Positions 50,401 through 61,665 of a stretch of DNA of 64,000 nt are shown here, in pieces. Within the stretch, counting starts at the first letter, position 1, and the number at the start of each line of letters is the position of its first letter. The stretch is from Neelides folsomi (lineage: Eukaryota; Arthropoda; Collembola; Neelipleona; Neelidae), in contig JAQGBZ010000073.1 of the NCBI GenBank assembly GCA_034687125.1, forward strand, positions 161,457 to 225,456. The letters run 5' to 3'. The translations under genes were made by a program, and so were the position numbers. Under the pieces are notes generated by a model. That model made no database searches, was not told where the DNA came from, and worked only from the letters and a program-made list of their open reading frames with translations.

Positions 50401-51702
50401 TCCTCGCCAAGGCGGAGTATAGCGATGAAACCAAGGATTGCTTTCCCACAAAACAACTCCTATTCCAACTGTTCGGGACTCTGTCGAGCTTCTATGTGCC
50501 TCTCGCTGTGATTCTTTTCCTCTACTACCGGATCTATCATACTGCTAAGAAAAGGATCAGGAAGAGACATAAGGCCCTCACGTCCCCGACAAACAGGGCA
50601 CTTTTGAGGCCAAGCAGTGCGACTGGTGCGTCTTCTCGAAATGATCCCGACCAAACGACTTCTTCTTTCATGGCTCATTCTTCGAACAATCCTAGTCCTG
50701 AGAGAGCGGCTCTTCTCAACGGCGGCCAACCTTCGGAACCTCCACAGCAAATTCTCCAAATGCAACAAATGCTCATCGTCGCCCCGAGCTCGCCGAACCT
50801 CTCCGTCTCCATGACTGGAGTCACTCCGGAAAATACCCCTTTGAAAAAGACAAAAAAGCCGAAGCACGAAAGTGGGGAGTCGAAGCGTGAAAGAAAGGCT
50901 GCCAAAACTCTTGCTATTATTACGGGAGCTTTTGTCATTTGCTGGTAAGCTCGTTATTTCTCTTTTTCTCCATTCCTGACAGTAGTAAGTTGAAGGTAAA
51001 TGACATTCACTTTAATTGTACAATATGAGTCCTGGGAAAATATCAATGTTTTTGCCTACCCTTTACTCCAAATGTTGAATGCAGGTGATAAATGGAGTTG
51101 AATTGAAATGTTCATTTTTTCTTTCAAGGCTTCCTTTCTTCACGGATGCTCTCATATCAGCCATTTGGGCCTCTCAACTCCTCAATGTCCATGTCGTGGC
51201 AATCTTTTACTGGCTGGGCTGTTGCAACTCAACAATAAATCCTAGTAATGAATATTTTCCTATTTTTTAGCTTTTATATATAATTATATATCTAAAATCA
51301 TTTTTCTCAACTAACTATATATGTACATCTGTATATTTAGTATACTGCATGTTTTTATAAGAAAAGTAAAGGCAAGTGATTTGACATCATCCATATAAGC
51401 ATTTTTGTATAGAAAGAATTCTTTTGAGCGGAAATTTTCTTTGAGATTGCATTAACTAGATAATAAAAGTTCACAATAGAAATATTATTAGGGTCTAAAA
51501 ATATGATGTGTTTTCCAATCTCAAGATCTCAATTTCAATCTTAGGTTTTTAAAAAATCCAAACTGTCAATTTCAGCAACATTTTTTTTATTAAAATTGCA
51601 GTAATCTACACAATCTTCAACCCAGAGTTCAGACTTGCTTTCAAAAAGATCATTTTTGGTAAGCAATATGTGAACCGGACAAGCCGAGGAGTCGCGGTCT
51701 GA
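35247..51702 (+). CDS. 5-HT1-type serotonin receptor (class A aminergic GPCR), seven coding exons
   Basis: This is a plasma-membrane receptor for a biogenic amine, most likely serotonin. 5-HT1-type receptors normally couple to Gi/o and lower cAMP. Joining the seven exons gives 1287 coding bases plus consistent phases throughout, for 428 residues. Visible landmarks are three N-glycosylation sequons (N11, N22, N27), GN at 58-59 (TM1), D87 (2.50), C114 (3.25), D121 (3.32, amine anchor), [17 protein letters not shown] at 125-141 (TM3 and the DRY motif), W165 (4.50), C189 (ECL2 partner of C114), P209 (5.50), E339 (6.30), CWLPFF at 356-361, WLG at 385-387 and NPIIY at 394-398. The third intracellular loop is about 110 residues, rich in Ser and Pro. 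The C-tail is short and lacks the usual palmitoylation cysteine. The TM3 and TM7 strings resemble insect 5-HT1 receptors as I know them. Odd points are C388 at 7.43 and G201 at 5.42. An octopamine or tyramine receptor is a less likely alternative. Confidence 0.9.
39881..39962 (+). repeat. Near-perfect 82-nt hairpin (mini-MITE or pre-miRNA-like)
   Basis: Two 22-bp arms match exactly (39892-39913 and 39930-39951) around a 16-nt loop. Outside them, pairing continues for about 10 more positions with one or two mismatches and two G-U pairs, to 39881/39962. The left end reads ACAGGGTGCGCCATAAGT, which resembles termini of mariner-type MITEs. The size and shape also fit a miRNA precursor. It sits on the sense strand of receptor intron 1. 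Confidence 0.7.
45024..45043. repeat. (TGTA)n microsatellite
   Basis: About five TGTA units in receptor intron 1. A similar shorter tetranucleotide run occurs near 14990-15020. Confidence 0.8.
45281..45310. repeat. 30-bp perfect palindrome
   Basis: CATGTTAAATAAATA is followed directly by its exact reverse complement, with no loop. It lies in AT-rich DNA of receptor intron 1. It may be the core of an eroded foldback element. Confidence 0.85.
46267..46439. mobile_element. MITE with long terminal inverted repeats, 173 bp
   Basis: The first 36 bases (46267-46302) and the last 36 (46404-46439) are exact reverse complements. Similarity continues with few mismatches to about 55 bases per arm (GTTACTT on the left, AAGTAAC on the right). 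The short centre holds no ORF. Flanking bases allow a TA target duplication, as in Tc1/mariner-related MITEs, though this is uncertain. It lies in receptor intron 1. Confidence 0.85.
48950..49083 (+). CDS. 5-HT receptor exon 2: end of TM1, ICL1, TM2
   Basis: The acceptor gaattccag is followed by codons for NLFVLAAIY (rest of TM1), then the ICL1 run [11 protein letters not shown] and TM2 with LGVADL (D87 = 2.50) and VMPLAAVYQ. The exon ends at cag|gtatta in phase 0. The length of 134 nt corrects the phase left by exon 1. Confidence 0.9.
49256..49320 (+). CDS. 5-HT receptor exon 3: ECL1 and start of TM3
   Basis: A 65-nt exon between acceptor tttgaag and donor gtaagt. It encodes [21 protein letters not shown], including the disulfide C114 (3.25) and the amine-binding D121 (3.32). 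It ends in phase 2. Confidence 0.88.
49447..49491 (+). CDS. 5-HT receptor exon 4: micro-exon with TM3 core
   Basis: A 45-nt exon between acceptor attaaag and donor gtaaac. It encodes [14 protein letters not shown] plus two bases of the DRY arginine codon. The CTASILHL...DRYW string is the strongest family signature in the gene. It is too short for a simple ORF scan and is recognised only by the splice sites and the motif. Confidence 0.9.
50291..50944 (+). CDS. 5-HT receptor exon 5: ICL2, TM4, ECL2, TM5, ICL3, start of TM6
   Basis: A 654-nt exon from acceptor ccttccag to donor tg|gtaagc. It completes DRYW and then encodes ICL2, TM4 (W165), ECL2 with C189, TM5 with SSFYVPL (P209) and YRIY, and a basic stretch KKRIRKR. 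A Ser/Pro/Gln-rich ICL3 follows, then the basic [19 protein letters not shown] that begins TM6. Base composition is clearly more GC-rich than the surrounding introns. Residue 201 (5.42) is Gly, where 5-HT1 receptors normally have Ser, and T202 (5.43) is kept. Confidence 0.93.
51129..51244 (+). CDS. 5-HT receptor exon 6: TM6 and most of TM7
   Basis: Acceptor ctttcaag, donor ccta|gtaatg, 116 nt, phases 2 to 1. It completes W357 and encodes LPFF (P359 = 6.50, F360 and F361), ECL3 and TM7 up to NP (N394, P395). Position 7.43 is C388 in the run [11 protein letters not shown]. If the following intron were retained, the frame would end at 51268-51270 and lose the NPxxY motif. Confidence 0.9.
51602..51702 (+). 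CDS. 5-HT receptor exon 7: end of TM7, helix 8, C-terminus and stop
   Basis: Acceptor aaattgcag followed by codons that complete [12 protein letters not shown] and helix 8 ([11 protein letters not shown]), then a short polar tail ending in GVAV and TGA at 51700-51702. The sequence is typical of the 5-HT1/aminergic helix-8 region. The tail is only about 13 residues after the FGK turn and has no cysteine for palmitoylation. Confidence 0.9.
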
Positions 51703-52197
51703 AATGAGCCGAGCCATTGAAGGAAGGAGTTTAATATTTAGAAGACTGCTTTTCCACTATGTTCAAATCTAGTGTTGTCAATACTGACGTTCCAATGATA
51801 ATAGAAAATGAACAGGATCATTTTCGAAGAAGATGCGCGTGACATGTCTCAGAAGGTACAGATTTTTCCCAAATATGTATATTATAATATATATTATAAT
51901 TGGAAAAACCCCAAACCAAGATAACCTTTTTGTGAAATTCTCCATTCAATTCTCTTGGCTCACCAATCCCAATTTTAATAATGGAACACAACATGAATAA
52001 TTTTAAAATGTAATTTTGATTTAACATTTTTTAAAGATGAACATAAAGATTCATGTGTATTTATATTTACATCTATATAGATGTAGATATTCTATTTGTG
52101 CCATGTCGAATTTTTTAATTTATGTTATTTTTTAAATTGATTATTATACCAATTCTCACGTTCAACTACTACTTAATGTGTACCTATAAAAAATAAA
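51703..52197 (+). other. Probable 3' UTR of the receptor with AATAAA signal
   Basis: AT-rich sequence after the receptor stop. The first AATAAA hexamer that I see lies at 52192-52197, which would give a 3' UTR of about 0.5 kb. A 20-bp AT palindrome sits near 51880-51900. The poly(A) assignment is inference from the hexamer only. Confidence 0.4.
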
Positions 52198-52640
52198 ATT
52201 TTATAAAATATGTCGATGTTTTTTATTATTTGACTTTCTTTTATAAAATATACTTGATACTTAAGTATATTCTATATTTAGAATTAATAATTTACAAGAT
52301 AGTAATTTATCGAAATGCCTATTTAATGGCTTTTTATGGTGCTATGCATATATGGATATGGAATATGGTGCTTTTACGAATACAATTGTACTTTGTATTT
52401 AATACATATCTTAACTAATAATATAATCTATAACATTGCTTATTCAGCTTGATAAAATACAATTTATTTGATACCTGCCTACCTATGCATATATGATTTA
52501 AAGGACTAGAAAATAAATTAACTTATATAATTACAATTACAATTAACTATAAAATATCATAATATGGTATTTATTCTACCCAAGGGAATTAGACATAAGG
52601 TACGGACACTTCGAAAGCTTCACGCCCCCATGGTTTGCTG

Positions 52641-52648
52641 TGACGTCA
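52641..52648. promoter_or_regulatory. CRE-like palindrome TGACGTCA
   Basis: A full CRE octamer sits in a small GC-rich patch (about 52610-52660) between the 3' ends of the receptor gene and the P-element relic. CREB/ATF factors bind this sequence in animals. No promoter is visible next to it, so it may be coincidental. Confidence 0.25.
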
Positions 52649-54863
52649 TAGGGAGGAGAGAATATTCCTATGTAAGCATTGAGAATAAGGAAATCAGTTG
52701 CTTTTTTACTTTTATATTACCTTTTATCCCTTTATTATAATGAATTGTTAAATAATTTAATTTCAATCACCATATATAATTTATTGGAATTAAAACCATT
52801 CAAATTACATCTTTGCTTTTCATAAATTGGATTTTTTTTTCTTGTTGACATTAGAATATCGTTTGTGTGAATTTAAATCTTTGATTCGAATTTTTATTCT
52901 AATATGAACAAACTCTTTGATGAACAATGGATTTGAATTGGGAAGTTTTTTTCGAATAAAAGTTTGAAGATTACGCGAAACTCCCTTTTCATTCCATCGG
53001 TTTTTCATAAATATTTTAAATAAATTCTCAAATAATACTACTTGATTGTAGAGTACGGTAGAAGGAATTAAAAGTCCACCTTTAGAGATAACTTCAATCC
53101 ATTGTTTAGATTGATCACTTTGATTTGTAGATCTTGTTCCAAATTCACCTTTATTCTTTCTTTTGATTTGCCAAGCAATGTAGCCGGCCAAAAATCGCAT
53201 TCTTCTTCACAATTTGAGAGAGAAACTGAATCATTTAATTGAGGAATTTCAATTTGGTCAGAATTGGGAACATTTTCTTCACGAATAGATTTATAATTTA
53301 ATAATTCAGAACTAATATAGCTTAAATCATCTTCGTAAATTGAATTTGTTTGTTTTGGAGCTCGAAATTTTGAACCAAGTAAAATCAATCTGAATCTATA
53401 CTTAAAATCCACAGCAGTTGGCGTTGAATTCGCATTACCGCCAAAATTTCTAATCACAGAAAAAAAACTTTTAAGCGCATCTTGATTTGTGTAGCTTGAC
53501 AAAATGTATTTAATATTATACTTTTCATGAAGATCGTTATGTAACATTTTTAATGATTTAGCTGAAATTATGAAACCATTTTGGCAAGGAAGCATTTCTT
53601 TCAAATTCATTTTTTTGACAAAAACATCATAGATTCCATAAGGGCGATCAAATTATTCAAAGCCTCCAATTGAACTTCTAAGTGAATTCCAAATCCGCAT
53701 TTTAAGTTATTCTTGTTATAAGGATGGCGTGAATTCATAACATCAAATCCATCGTTAATCGTTTTAAAAAATTGAGAAAATTGCCAAATTTTTAGGATAT
53801 AAAAGCTTTGCCAAACAATAAGTATGATAGGAGAGTAATTGTGCTGCAAATCCCACTTGCATTCTTTCTGCTCCTTTTAAATTAATCAGTTTGGGAGACA
53901 ATTTTGGGCAATATTTAAGCTCAAGATCATTTTCAGATATCAAATTTTCCAAAACCTTCCTGTCTATAACGTCATTGTTAAAGAGAACAAGTCGATCATC
54001 AATTAAATGATTGCGAATCAATTTGAGCATGTGAGGCGGATCAGCAAACCAATAAATATTTCTTGATTTGTCAGCTGGATTTTGGAAATAATTTTTTTCT
54101 GAGATTTCAAAATCATTCATTAATGAACGATTTTCTCCTCCTAAATCATTTGTGACAGTATATAAAAGTAGCCAAGAATTCTCAATCGATTGGATAATTC
54201 CAAGTAATATTTCTTTAGTCATTGCAGTGTTGAATGAGTAATAAATCGGTTGCTTCCAATGTTCACAAATCCCTCTCAATAACACAACTTGAACTTTATT
54301 CTTAGACAAAATTTGATCTGTGAAGGTATCTCGAACATATTTTGTGTCAAGAGACATTTGATCAAAAGATAGGCCACATATTCTTAAAAAATATTTCCAT
54401 CGTATGAGATTTTTGTTTAAGAATTTGTAAAACATCGTTTAAAAGTCCTTCGCCGCATGTAAAATTCTGCATCCAACGGCGTAACGTTCTTGTACAAGGC
54501 AAAGGAATTCTCCAGATGGTTCGAGCAGTTTCATATCCCTTCAATGAAACACTTTAATGTAAGTGCTGACACAATGCCTTTTAATTTCCATCTAACTTGC
54601 TTGTTTCCTGACAATAGTTGCATTTGGGAAGGATTTAATTTCATAGATGATTCTTCATTGAATTTTCCATTAGGATTTACTTTCAATTGTAAATTAAGCT
54701 TTTTAATTTCCTCTTCTAATTGAGCAACATGATGATCACGCTCTTCAATCAATGTTCTGAGCTGGATCGTTTCATCTATTAACAAAATAAATTCAATTAT
54801 GAATTTATACCTTTATAAAATACTTAGATTTTTGAAATTGTAATAAATATTTATATAAAATAC

Positions 54864-54968
54864 CAATATCATCGGCCTGTGTGCTTTGGTCACGATGCGT
54901 TCTAACGATTTGTTGAGAATCTTCATTAGTCGCATCAACCTCCATTCCATTTAATTCAGCTTCTCTTT
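54864..54968 (-). pseudogene. P-element relic, 105-nt internal exon
   Basis: Acceptor TTTACAG and donor ATTG|GTATTT on the - strand. It encodes the linker EREAELNGMEVDATNEDSQQ and onwards to QADDI. It joins in phase 1 on both sides: codon GAA is completed upstream and codon GAT downstream. The flanking introns are 76 and 88 nt, AT-rich and canonical. Confidence 0.65.
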
Positions 54969-55045
54969 CTGTAAATATAAATATGGATTAATTGTATTAA
55001 GTATAACTATAATAATTAATATATACAAATACGATTTAAATTACC

Positions 55046-55394
55046 TTTAATGCATTCATCAATCAAAATGTGTCTGGTCTTTTTGGATTGTCGAAATCTT
55101 TTTGTTTCAATTGTTTTTTTAATTTCTCGGAAACAAAAAACTGACGGGACAGCATTCGAAATTAATCTTTTAACTAATGGTAAATTTAGTAATTCGTTTT
55201 TCAGATCTTTTTAAAATCTGTAGGCAAAAAGTGACTAAAACAAACTTTGGATGTCAAGGAATTAAATTTATCCTTTCTCATGCACTTGTGGATCCAAGAT
55301 TTTCTTAGGTTTTTTTATCTTAGGAAATTCATGGAACATTAAACTTTTATCATCGCCTGTTTGTTTGCATTCCGCAATTGCAAGAAATAGGCAT
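55046..55394 (-). pseudogene. THAP zinc-finger exon of the P-element relic
   Basis: Holds the C2CH THAP remnant and the AVPS motif, then KKTRHILIDECIK up to the donor TTAAAG|GTAATT (exon end about 55045). Frame changes occur in the A-run near 55.30 kb and next to a TGA near 55.21 kb. The first cysteine pair of the finger is disturbed by a shift near 55.38 kb, so the start codon cannot be fixed. Confidence 0.7.
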
Positions 55395-56460
55395 TTTATA
55401 AGCAATTAATTTAAAATAACTAATTTAAAAGCAGTAGCCGTTTAAGTTCATAAGTAAATTTTAAATCCTTCTGCCCTATGACGCGCTCGTGCCAAAATCT
55501 TACAGGCAGGATATATACTCACTTGAAGTGTCCACCCCATGTATTCTACCTATATGTAACTAATTTATCATTTATTCAATATGCATACCTAATTACGTCC
55601 AAATTGAGCATTTCCTTCTTATTTCCAGTGTGTCTTGTTTGTCCTTCGATGCTACGAATTAAATGTCCTTTCAAGTCATTTTGTTTTATTCAAATGTTTA
55701 TTTTAATATTTTAAATGCTTACATTTACAAATTAGTTATATAAATTAGTTATTTTATAAAAAGCCCAAATATTAAATGAATATTCTGTCAATAATTAAGA
55801 ATGATCAAGTTATGACAATGATTAAGTTATTCATTAAATTTTATATTTGTTATTTTATATGTATGTACAAAATATTTATATAATGTATATGATGGGTATA
55901 TTAATTACTAATTACTAAATGTTTATAGTATATTAAGTATTATTAATGTAACAAATAAGTGTCGTTTTTATATGTGTAAAATATGTAGGTAATAATTTTA
56001 CAAATTGATGCTCATGTGCCTGGAAAATAACATGAAGATGTTACTTACTAAAAATAGAAATTTCAATTGGATATAAAGGAAACATGTTTGGACATTGGAC
56101 TATAATGTTGTAGGTATTTAAATTTACTACTCAACATACTTAAGACATGAAAATGATAAATAAATTATGAGAAAACAAGAATCATTGAACAAAATGGAAA
56201 TTATTTAAATGTTGAAAATTAAATTTATATGAAATCGAAAGGTGAAAATTGTGAAAGCTTAAAATGTAATTTTGTCATTTGACTTTATCAGAAGCAAATG
56301 CTCTGTAAAGTGTGAAAGTACAATAAAATATAATACGAATAAAGCAAATGTGTTGATCAATAGTTTACATACTTTTTTTTAAAAAATAGCATATACTGAT
56401 TTTGGATTTCTTTGATATTCGACATTAAACTATGAAATATTTTTACCATAATGTTATATA

Positions 56461-56490
56461 CAGTCGTGGACAAAAGTAATTGAAACGCAT
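56461..56490 (+). mobile_element. Tc1-like transposon terminus, single end
   Basis: CAGTCGTGGACAAAAGTAAT follows a TA dinucleotide, which is the layout of Tc1-family inverted-repeat ends (CAGT.GTGG..AAAAGTA). No matching inverted end or transposase was found in the next kilobase. It is probably a truncated or very decayed copy. Confidence 0.5.
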
Positions 56491-59400
56491 GGTCCTATCT
56501 AACACCCAAGTTAATAACTTTTTAACCATTTGACTAAACTTACGTAAATTTTACATGAAAGTAACTTCATATAATAACTTTATTATAGAAAAATTTTAGC
56601 TAATTCTGATAACGGAGAATGAAGTTAAAAATATAATCATTAAAACTTTTTTGAATTTATAAATATTTTACTTGAATTTTTTAATATGACAATAACACTA
56701 ACTAACATTTAAGTAAGAGGTTAAGCAATTAACAAGTTTATCAAATTCACTAGGTTTAGGTTAAATTCAATTCAGGTTCAAAAATTATTACATAAAATGA
56801 GGAAACATTCAACTTGCTCTTCATAGATCTTTCTAGCTTAACATAAAAAAGTAAACATCTGCTAATCATCGAAACACTTTCAGAAATGAAACATTCACTT
56901 TTAACCAAACAAACAAAATTTTATGGGTTTTTATTCTTGCTTTGAGTGTCAACAGAATTCATAAACACAAAAGCAGTTGAAATCTTAAATATACTTTTAG
57001 CTACTTTACTAAATATTACAATTTTTAATCTTATTCGTATTTTTCAAATATACTTATAGTAGTAAATACCATACTTTTCAAACCTATAAATTCATTATTC
57101 CAAGTAAGAATTTTAGATTAGTCAACGATTACTATTCATTTTTACTCATGTAAAATTTTTATAATAACATACGTCTATTATAAAATGTGGTAATAGTAGC
57201 GATTACTTTTAAATACAAGTAAATACTCGTATTATCAAATTATCATTAATAAAACTAATGTGAGTATTCATTCTTACTTCTTTCGAATTTGTTTCAAATA
57301 AGGAACATTGGGAAGGAATTATGAGTTAAAAGGGGGATTATTTATTATTAGAGCTTAAGATAATAGGAAAGTTGAGAGTGCCTGGGAGAAGTTGGCTTAA
57401 AACTCAGCTACCCGGTGCCCAAGTGTTCCCTGTACTTACTCTAACTTTGATGTTACGAATCCCAAGAATCATAAAATGATCAGTATTCCACTTTTCCAGA
57501 CTTTACCTTCAGAGTTTACGACGTTCAAGGTTGCTCGCCATTTACATGAATGCAAACAAAACGTGGACAGGTCTTTTTATGATGTTATCATGCTTTCGCA
57601 TCTTTGTATCTCCGTGCACCTTTTCATAGACCACCCTTATCCAATAGAAAGCATATTATGAATTCGTATTATAATTTTTGGGACCAGTATTGGAATTCTT
57701 TACCCTCCAAACGAAATTGAATCGTGCTCGAGGAGGAAAAAAGGATGAACCTCAGACCACATTCAGTTAAATCTCCATAAATGAATTTAAGGCTTCCGAA
57801 ATGGAACAAAGATTGAATTGGTTGTCTGGTTTAGTTCTAAAATGAATTTTTCTCAGAAAAATCAAAAACTTCATATCAGATACTTGGAGCGTATGCTCAT
57901 AAGAAAAGGGTTTTCTTGAATGAAAGCGGATTTGCTTGTCTCATACCGTAACATTTTATTTAAGTGCCTCATGGGGTCCCACAAACCATTTCCTCTAATA
58001 TATGTAAGGTATTTACTAGAATATATAAAATTACCTTACTTTTAAACCTTATAATTTAACATTTTTGAAAAATGAAATATAAAGATACTTACTATTATAG
58101 TCTTAATGAGCTTACATAATATACCATATACGGATGTATACTTAATGTAATTCCTACAATATGTATTACTATGTAAGTGCCTCGGACAATGAATAAAATG
58201 TTGTCATCTAACTCTTTAATCTTTAAGTTACAAGAATATAAATTATATAACATAATAGCTGGATATGAAATATTCCGAATATATATTATCATATTTACTA
58301 GTTATATCCAAAACAGAAGTATATGCAGATATGTTATATGAGTACCATAATAGAGAATATTGTAGTATTTAAAATAAATAGAAATATGATAAAAATAAAA
58401 TATTACTTACCAAACAATTGATCTTTTATTTTCAAAATTTTATTCCTAGTCAAACAACTTGAGCCTCATCTTTCGAAACACATGCTCCTACACTTATTCC
58501 TTTCATTATAATAAATTCTTTTGTCCTTTTCATGATTTGCATGGGAAATTCGAGAGCCTTTGAAATTCTCTTTTTGAGGGCTGAGGAAAGTGCGGAGAAA
58601 GTATAGGTAGAAGTATGTAGGAATTTGAGGGATAATATGTCGGAGTAAATTCTCATTCCCCATCATTCTATTTCCCTCTATTCTCATTTATCTGGGAGCA
58701 TTTCCAATTGAGCCTCTGCTTTTGATCCCATATCTCATTCCATTTGAATAGAATCCAAGGGTTGGTGCAGCTCGTACAGACTAAGACCGTTATTGATAAA
58801 TTAGATAAGGAATCTCGAGAAGAGAAAGGGATTGAGTCACCAGAGAGTTCTATCCATGCAAATAATCAGTTCTCCGATCCGCCGAATGACGAGCAAGGCA
58901 AATACTGACGGGAGAGAAAACAGAAATCCTTTCTGATGGAGTTCGGGACTTAACGAGTGTTGAGACTCCTCCTGGAAAAAGATTCCCCAACAAAGATCTC
59001 AAGAGAACAGCGAGCTGAAGAGTAAACCTCACACCCTTGACTAACTTCCAAAAAGGAAACCCTAGCTTTCATTTAACGAGCTCTACGCAAAGACGAAATA
59101 TGAAACACGATTCGGAGAAATCTGAACCGGTGAAGGTGACTGTACACATTGAATAAATACACACATAAAGCTTCCATACAAATTCATTAGTCTTCTATGA
59201 AACTGTTTGTCAATTAGGAAAGTTATTCTCTATGCCATGCGCTATCTCAAAATATCATATTATTTTATATAATGCAATGGCCAAAGATGTTTAGTAATTT
59301 ATGATTTCAAAGCTTAAAATTGTCTCACTCATTCAGTTAATTAAAACAATAGAATGGCACTATCGCTTTTGTTTGCTTAACCGAACTTATGTAAAATAAT

Positions 59401-61665
59401 AGAAAATTTGCAACTACACATTTTACAAACTTATTCATAATACTTTATACTTTTACTACATAAATACTTACAAATAAATACAAATAATATATTATTTTGT
59501 ATAGCAATTACATAATTATTAAATACGCATAATATTATTAATGTACACTACAGTCACTACACTGATATAGTATTTATAGTATATGTAAGTATAAATAGGT
59601 ATAAATATACTCTACTCTACGAATTCTATAATTCTATAAGCATACTAATAAATACATAATAAATACAATATATAATGTACGACTTTGTGAATATTAGGCG
59701 TTTCGTAAAAAAGTGTCGTGAGTTATTGATATAAAAATACCATACCCAGTTTCAACTCAAATTAATTCTTAGAATATTGTAAATAAAGTTAGTATGATAA
59801 AATGATAATGGATTTTTCGAAAAAAGTTGAAATAGTAAATAGCATGAAAGTAATATCATTAAGGCAATGTGTCACCCGTGTCATTTTGCATCTTTATACA
59901 TACTTATAACTTTAATGTTATATGTTATGAGAAAATCGTTTCTCGTTTTATATTCAATTTTTGAAACCACCATTTTTTGCTTCATACATAAAAGACTTGA
60001 AATTATGATAATATGGACATAATTTCCAAAGATCGAGATGAGATAAAAATAATTAGATAAATTTGCTTGAGTAGATTTGACATGAATCATGATATCTACA
60101 AATTATGAGCTCCGATTTCAACAACTGTGATTGACAGAATGAATTTAAATGTTGAGAGTTGAGTGGCATTATAACCCGAACATCATGCCACAGATTATTC
60201 AAAGTTTCTAATATTTTTCTCAATTTAACCATTTCTGCTTAAATAACTCGTAAAATAGGATTTTGTGTTCATAACAAGATTAGGAAAAATTGAACTAAAT
60301 TTAATGCAAAGCCTTTATCCATGTGTAATATATTAGAACTTTCAATTTCAGGTTACCCGATTTTCCTCCGTTACATGATATTTTTTTTATTGAATTACGT
60401 TTTTGATGGTTTGAATGATGGAATTTGTCGGATCGATGATCCAGAGAGCAACCGAGATTCGATTCAAGACAAAGAAAAAACATGAAAGAGAGCATAAAGG
60501 TTTGAAGGAAGAAAAAGAAATGAGCTTTGTTTTCCGAGAGTTTTTGCCATGAGAAGGAATTTTCTTCTCATCGCCACATGAGACATGGACGGGGCAAGAG
60601 CAATCCAAGGAATTACAACTCAAATAATCCATATCTCTCCACTTGGTCTATTTCCTATTCCTCTCTTTCCCCTGATTACTTATTTCATTACTGATTACAT
60701 AGGGAGCGAGGGAATGTAAAGAGATTTAATTCACGCCACTCGAGTGGTTGTGCAGGGAGAAAAATATTTGTTCTTTTATAATCCAAGATGAAAGATGCCT
60801 ATTGGAAAAGACAGATTCCTTTGTGGTCGATCAAACTCATCGCAAGGGAGGAAAGACGTGCTTGTGGAACAAAAGGAAAAATAAAAAAAGCCGTTGGATA
60901 TTTAACAAATGCCTTTTCATTTTCAATAAAAGTAAAACGAAGATTTCTCTTTTGTCTCATCTTTATTTTTCTTTTAAAGTTCATATTTATTATTCACACT
61001 TTCATCCTTTATTACCTTTACAGATAGATATTAAAATGAATCTAAAGCAGGATCAAATCAAGTAAACATATAATTTAATATATATGAACAAAAATTAAAT
61101 TTATTTAGAATTTCAATTAAAAATTAAAAATTATAGCAATATGTTATCATTTATAATATGTAAGTATTACAAACATTATTTATATATATCTTTAATATCA
61201 AACATATTTACAAATACGATTTATGGCCTAATAAATAATAATAATAGATATAATGCTTGGTGGAGTGATAACTTTGTGGTCAACAATAGGCCATAAAATC
61301 TTATAGCCTAAAATAAGAAGGCGAAAGGGATTTTCTCGGACTTTTCTCTCGGGGTGGGTATTAGGGAGGAGACAGGCTCATTCAGCTGGACCAGGATGAT
61401 AGGATGACTGGCTGAAGCAAAGTCAATTGGAGAAGAAAGCTAGATTTGTGGGATGGAATTCAACCAACATCAAATTCTTATTTCCCACACCAAAAAATAA
61501 CTTTATTATCAACTCGCTGTAAATTTTAAACCTAAAATACCCCGCAGATTTAATGGTTTAATTAAATCTTGTAAATAAGAATACCTACCATAACTTTAAG
61601 TTTTAGTCGTGTATTTGATATTATTACTTAATAACTTTTTTAAATCTTAATATCCATGAATTACC

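Larger units (their letters stand above)
52820..55394 (-). pseudogene. P-element/THAP9-like transposase, decayed copy
   Basis: P-type transposases bind DNA through an N-terminal THAP (C2CH) zinc finger and move DNA with an RNase-H-like core. Read on the - strand, the order is: THAP remnant (about 55394-55200) with FHEFPK, a CMRKDKFNSLTSKVCFSHF string and an AVPS motif; a linker; a leucine-rich coiled coil ending in EEEIKKLNLQLK (about 54.7 kb); a TRTLRRW motif (about 54.5 kb); the core with LINLKGAERMQVGFAAQLLS (about 53.85 kb); SFFSVIRNFGGN...DFKYRFRL (about 53.4 kb); and the C-terminal LAGYIAWQIKRK (about 53.2 kb). Two short introns (54969-55044 and 54776-54863) splice in frame. The reading frame is broken at about seven places (near 55.30, 55.21, 54.54, 54.37, 53.77, 53.61 and 53.20 kb), so no functional protein is expected. 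It lies about 1.1 kb past the receptor and in the opposite direction. Terminal repeats were not identified. Confidence 0.8.

Noticed and set aside
52820-55394. Functional host THAP9-like gene
   Set aside because: About seven frame breaks and an in-frame stop in the finger exon argue for a dead element unless the assembly is wrong.
60748-61065. 105-codon lysine-rich + strand frame
   Set aside because: Composition simply reflects A-rich DNA. Alternative frames on both strands are equally open, and no motif is present.
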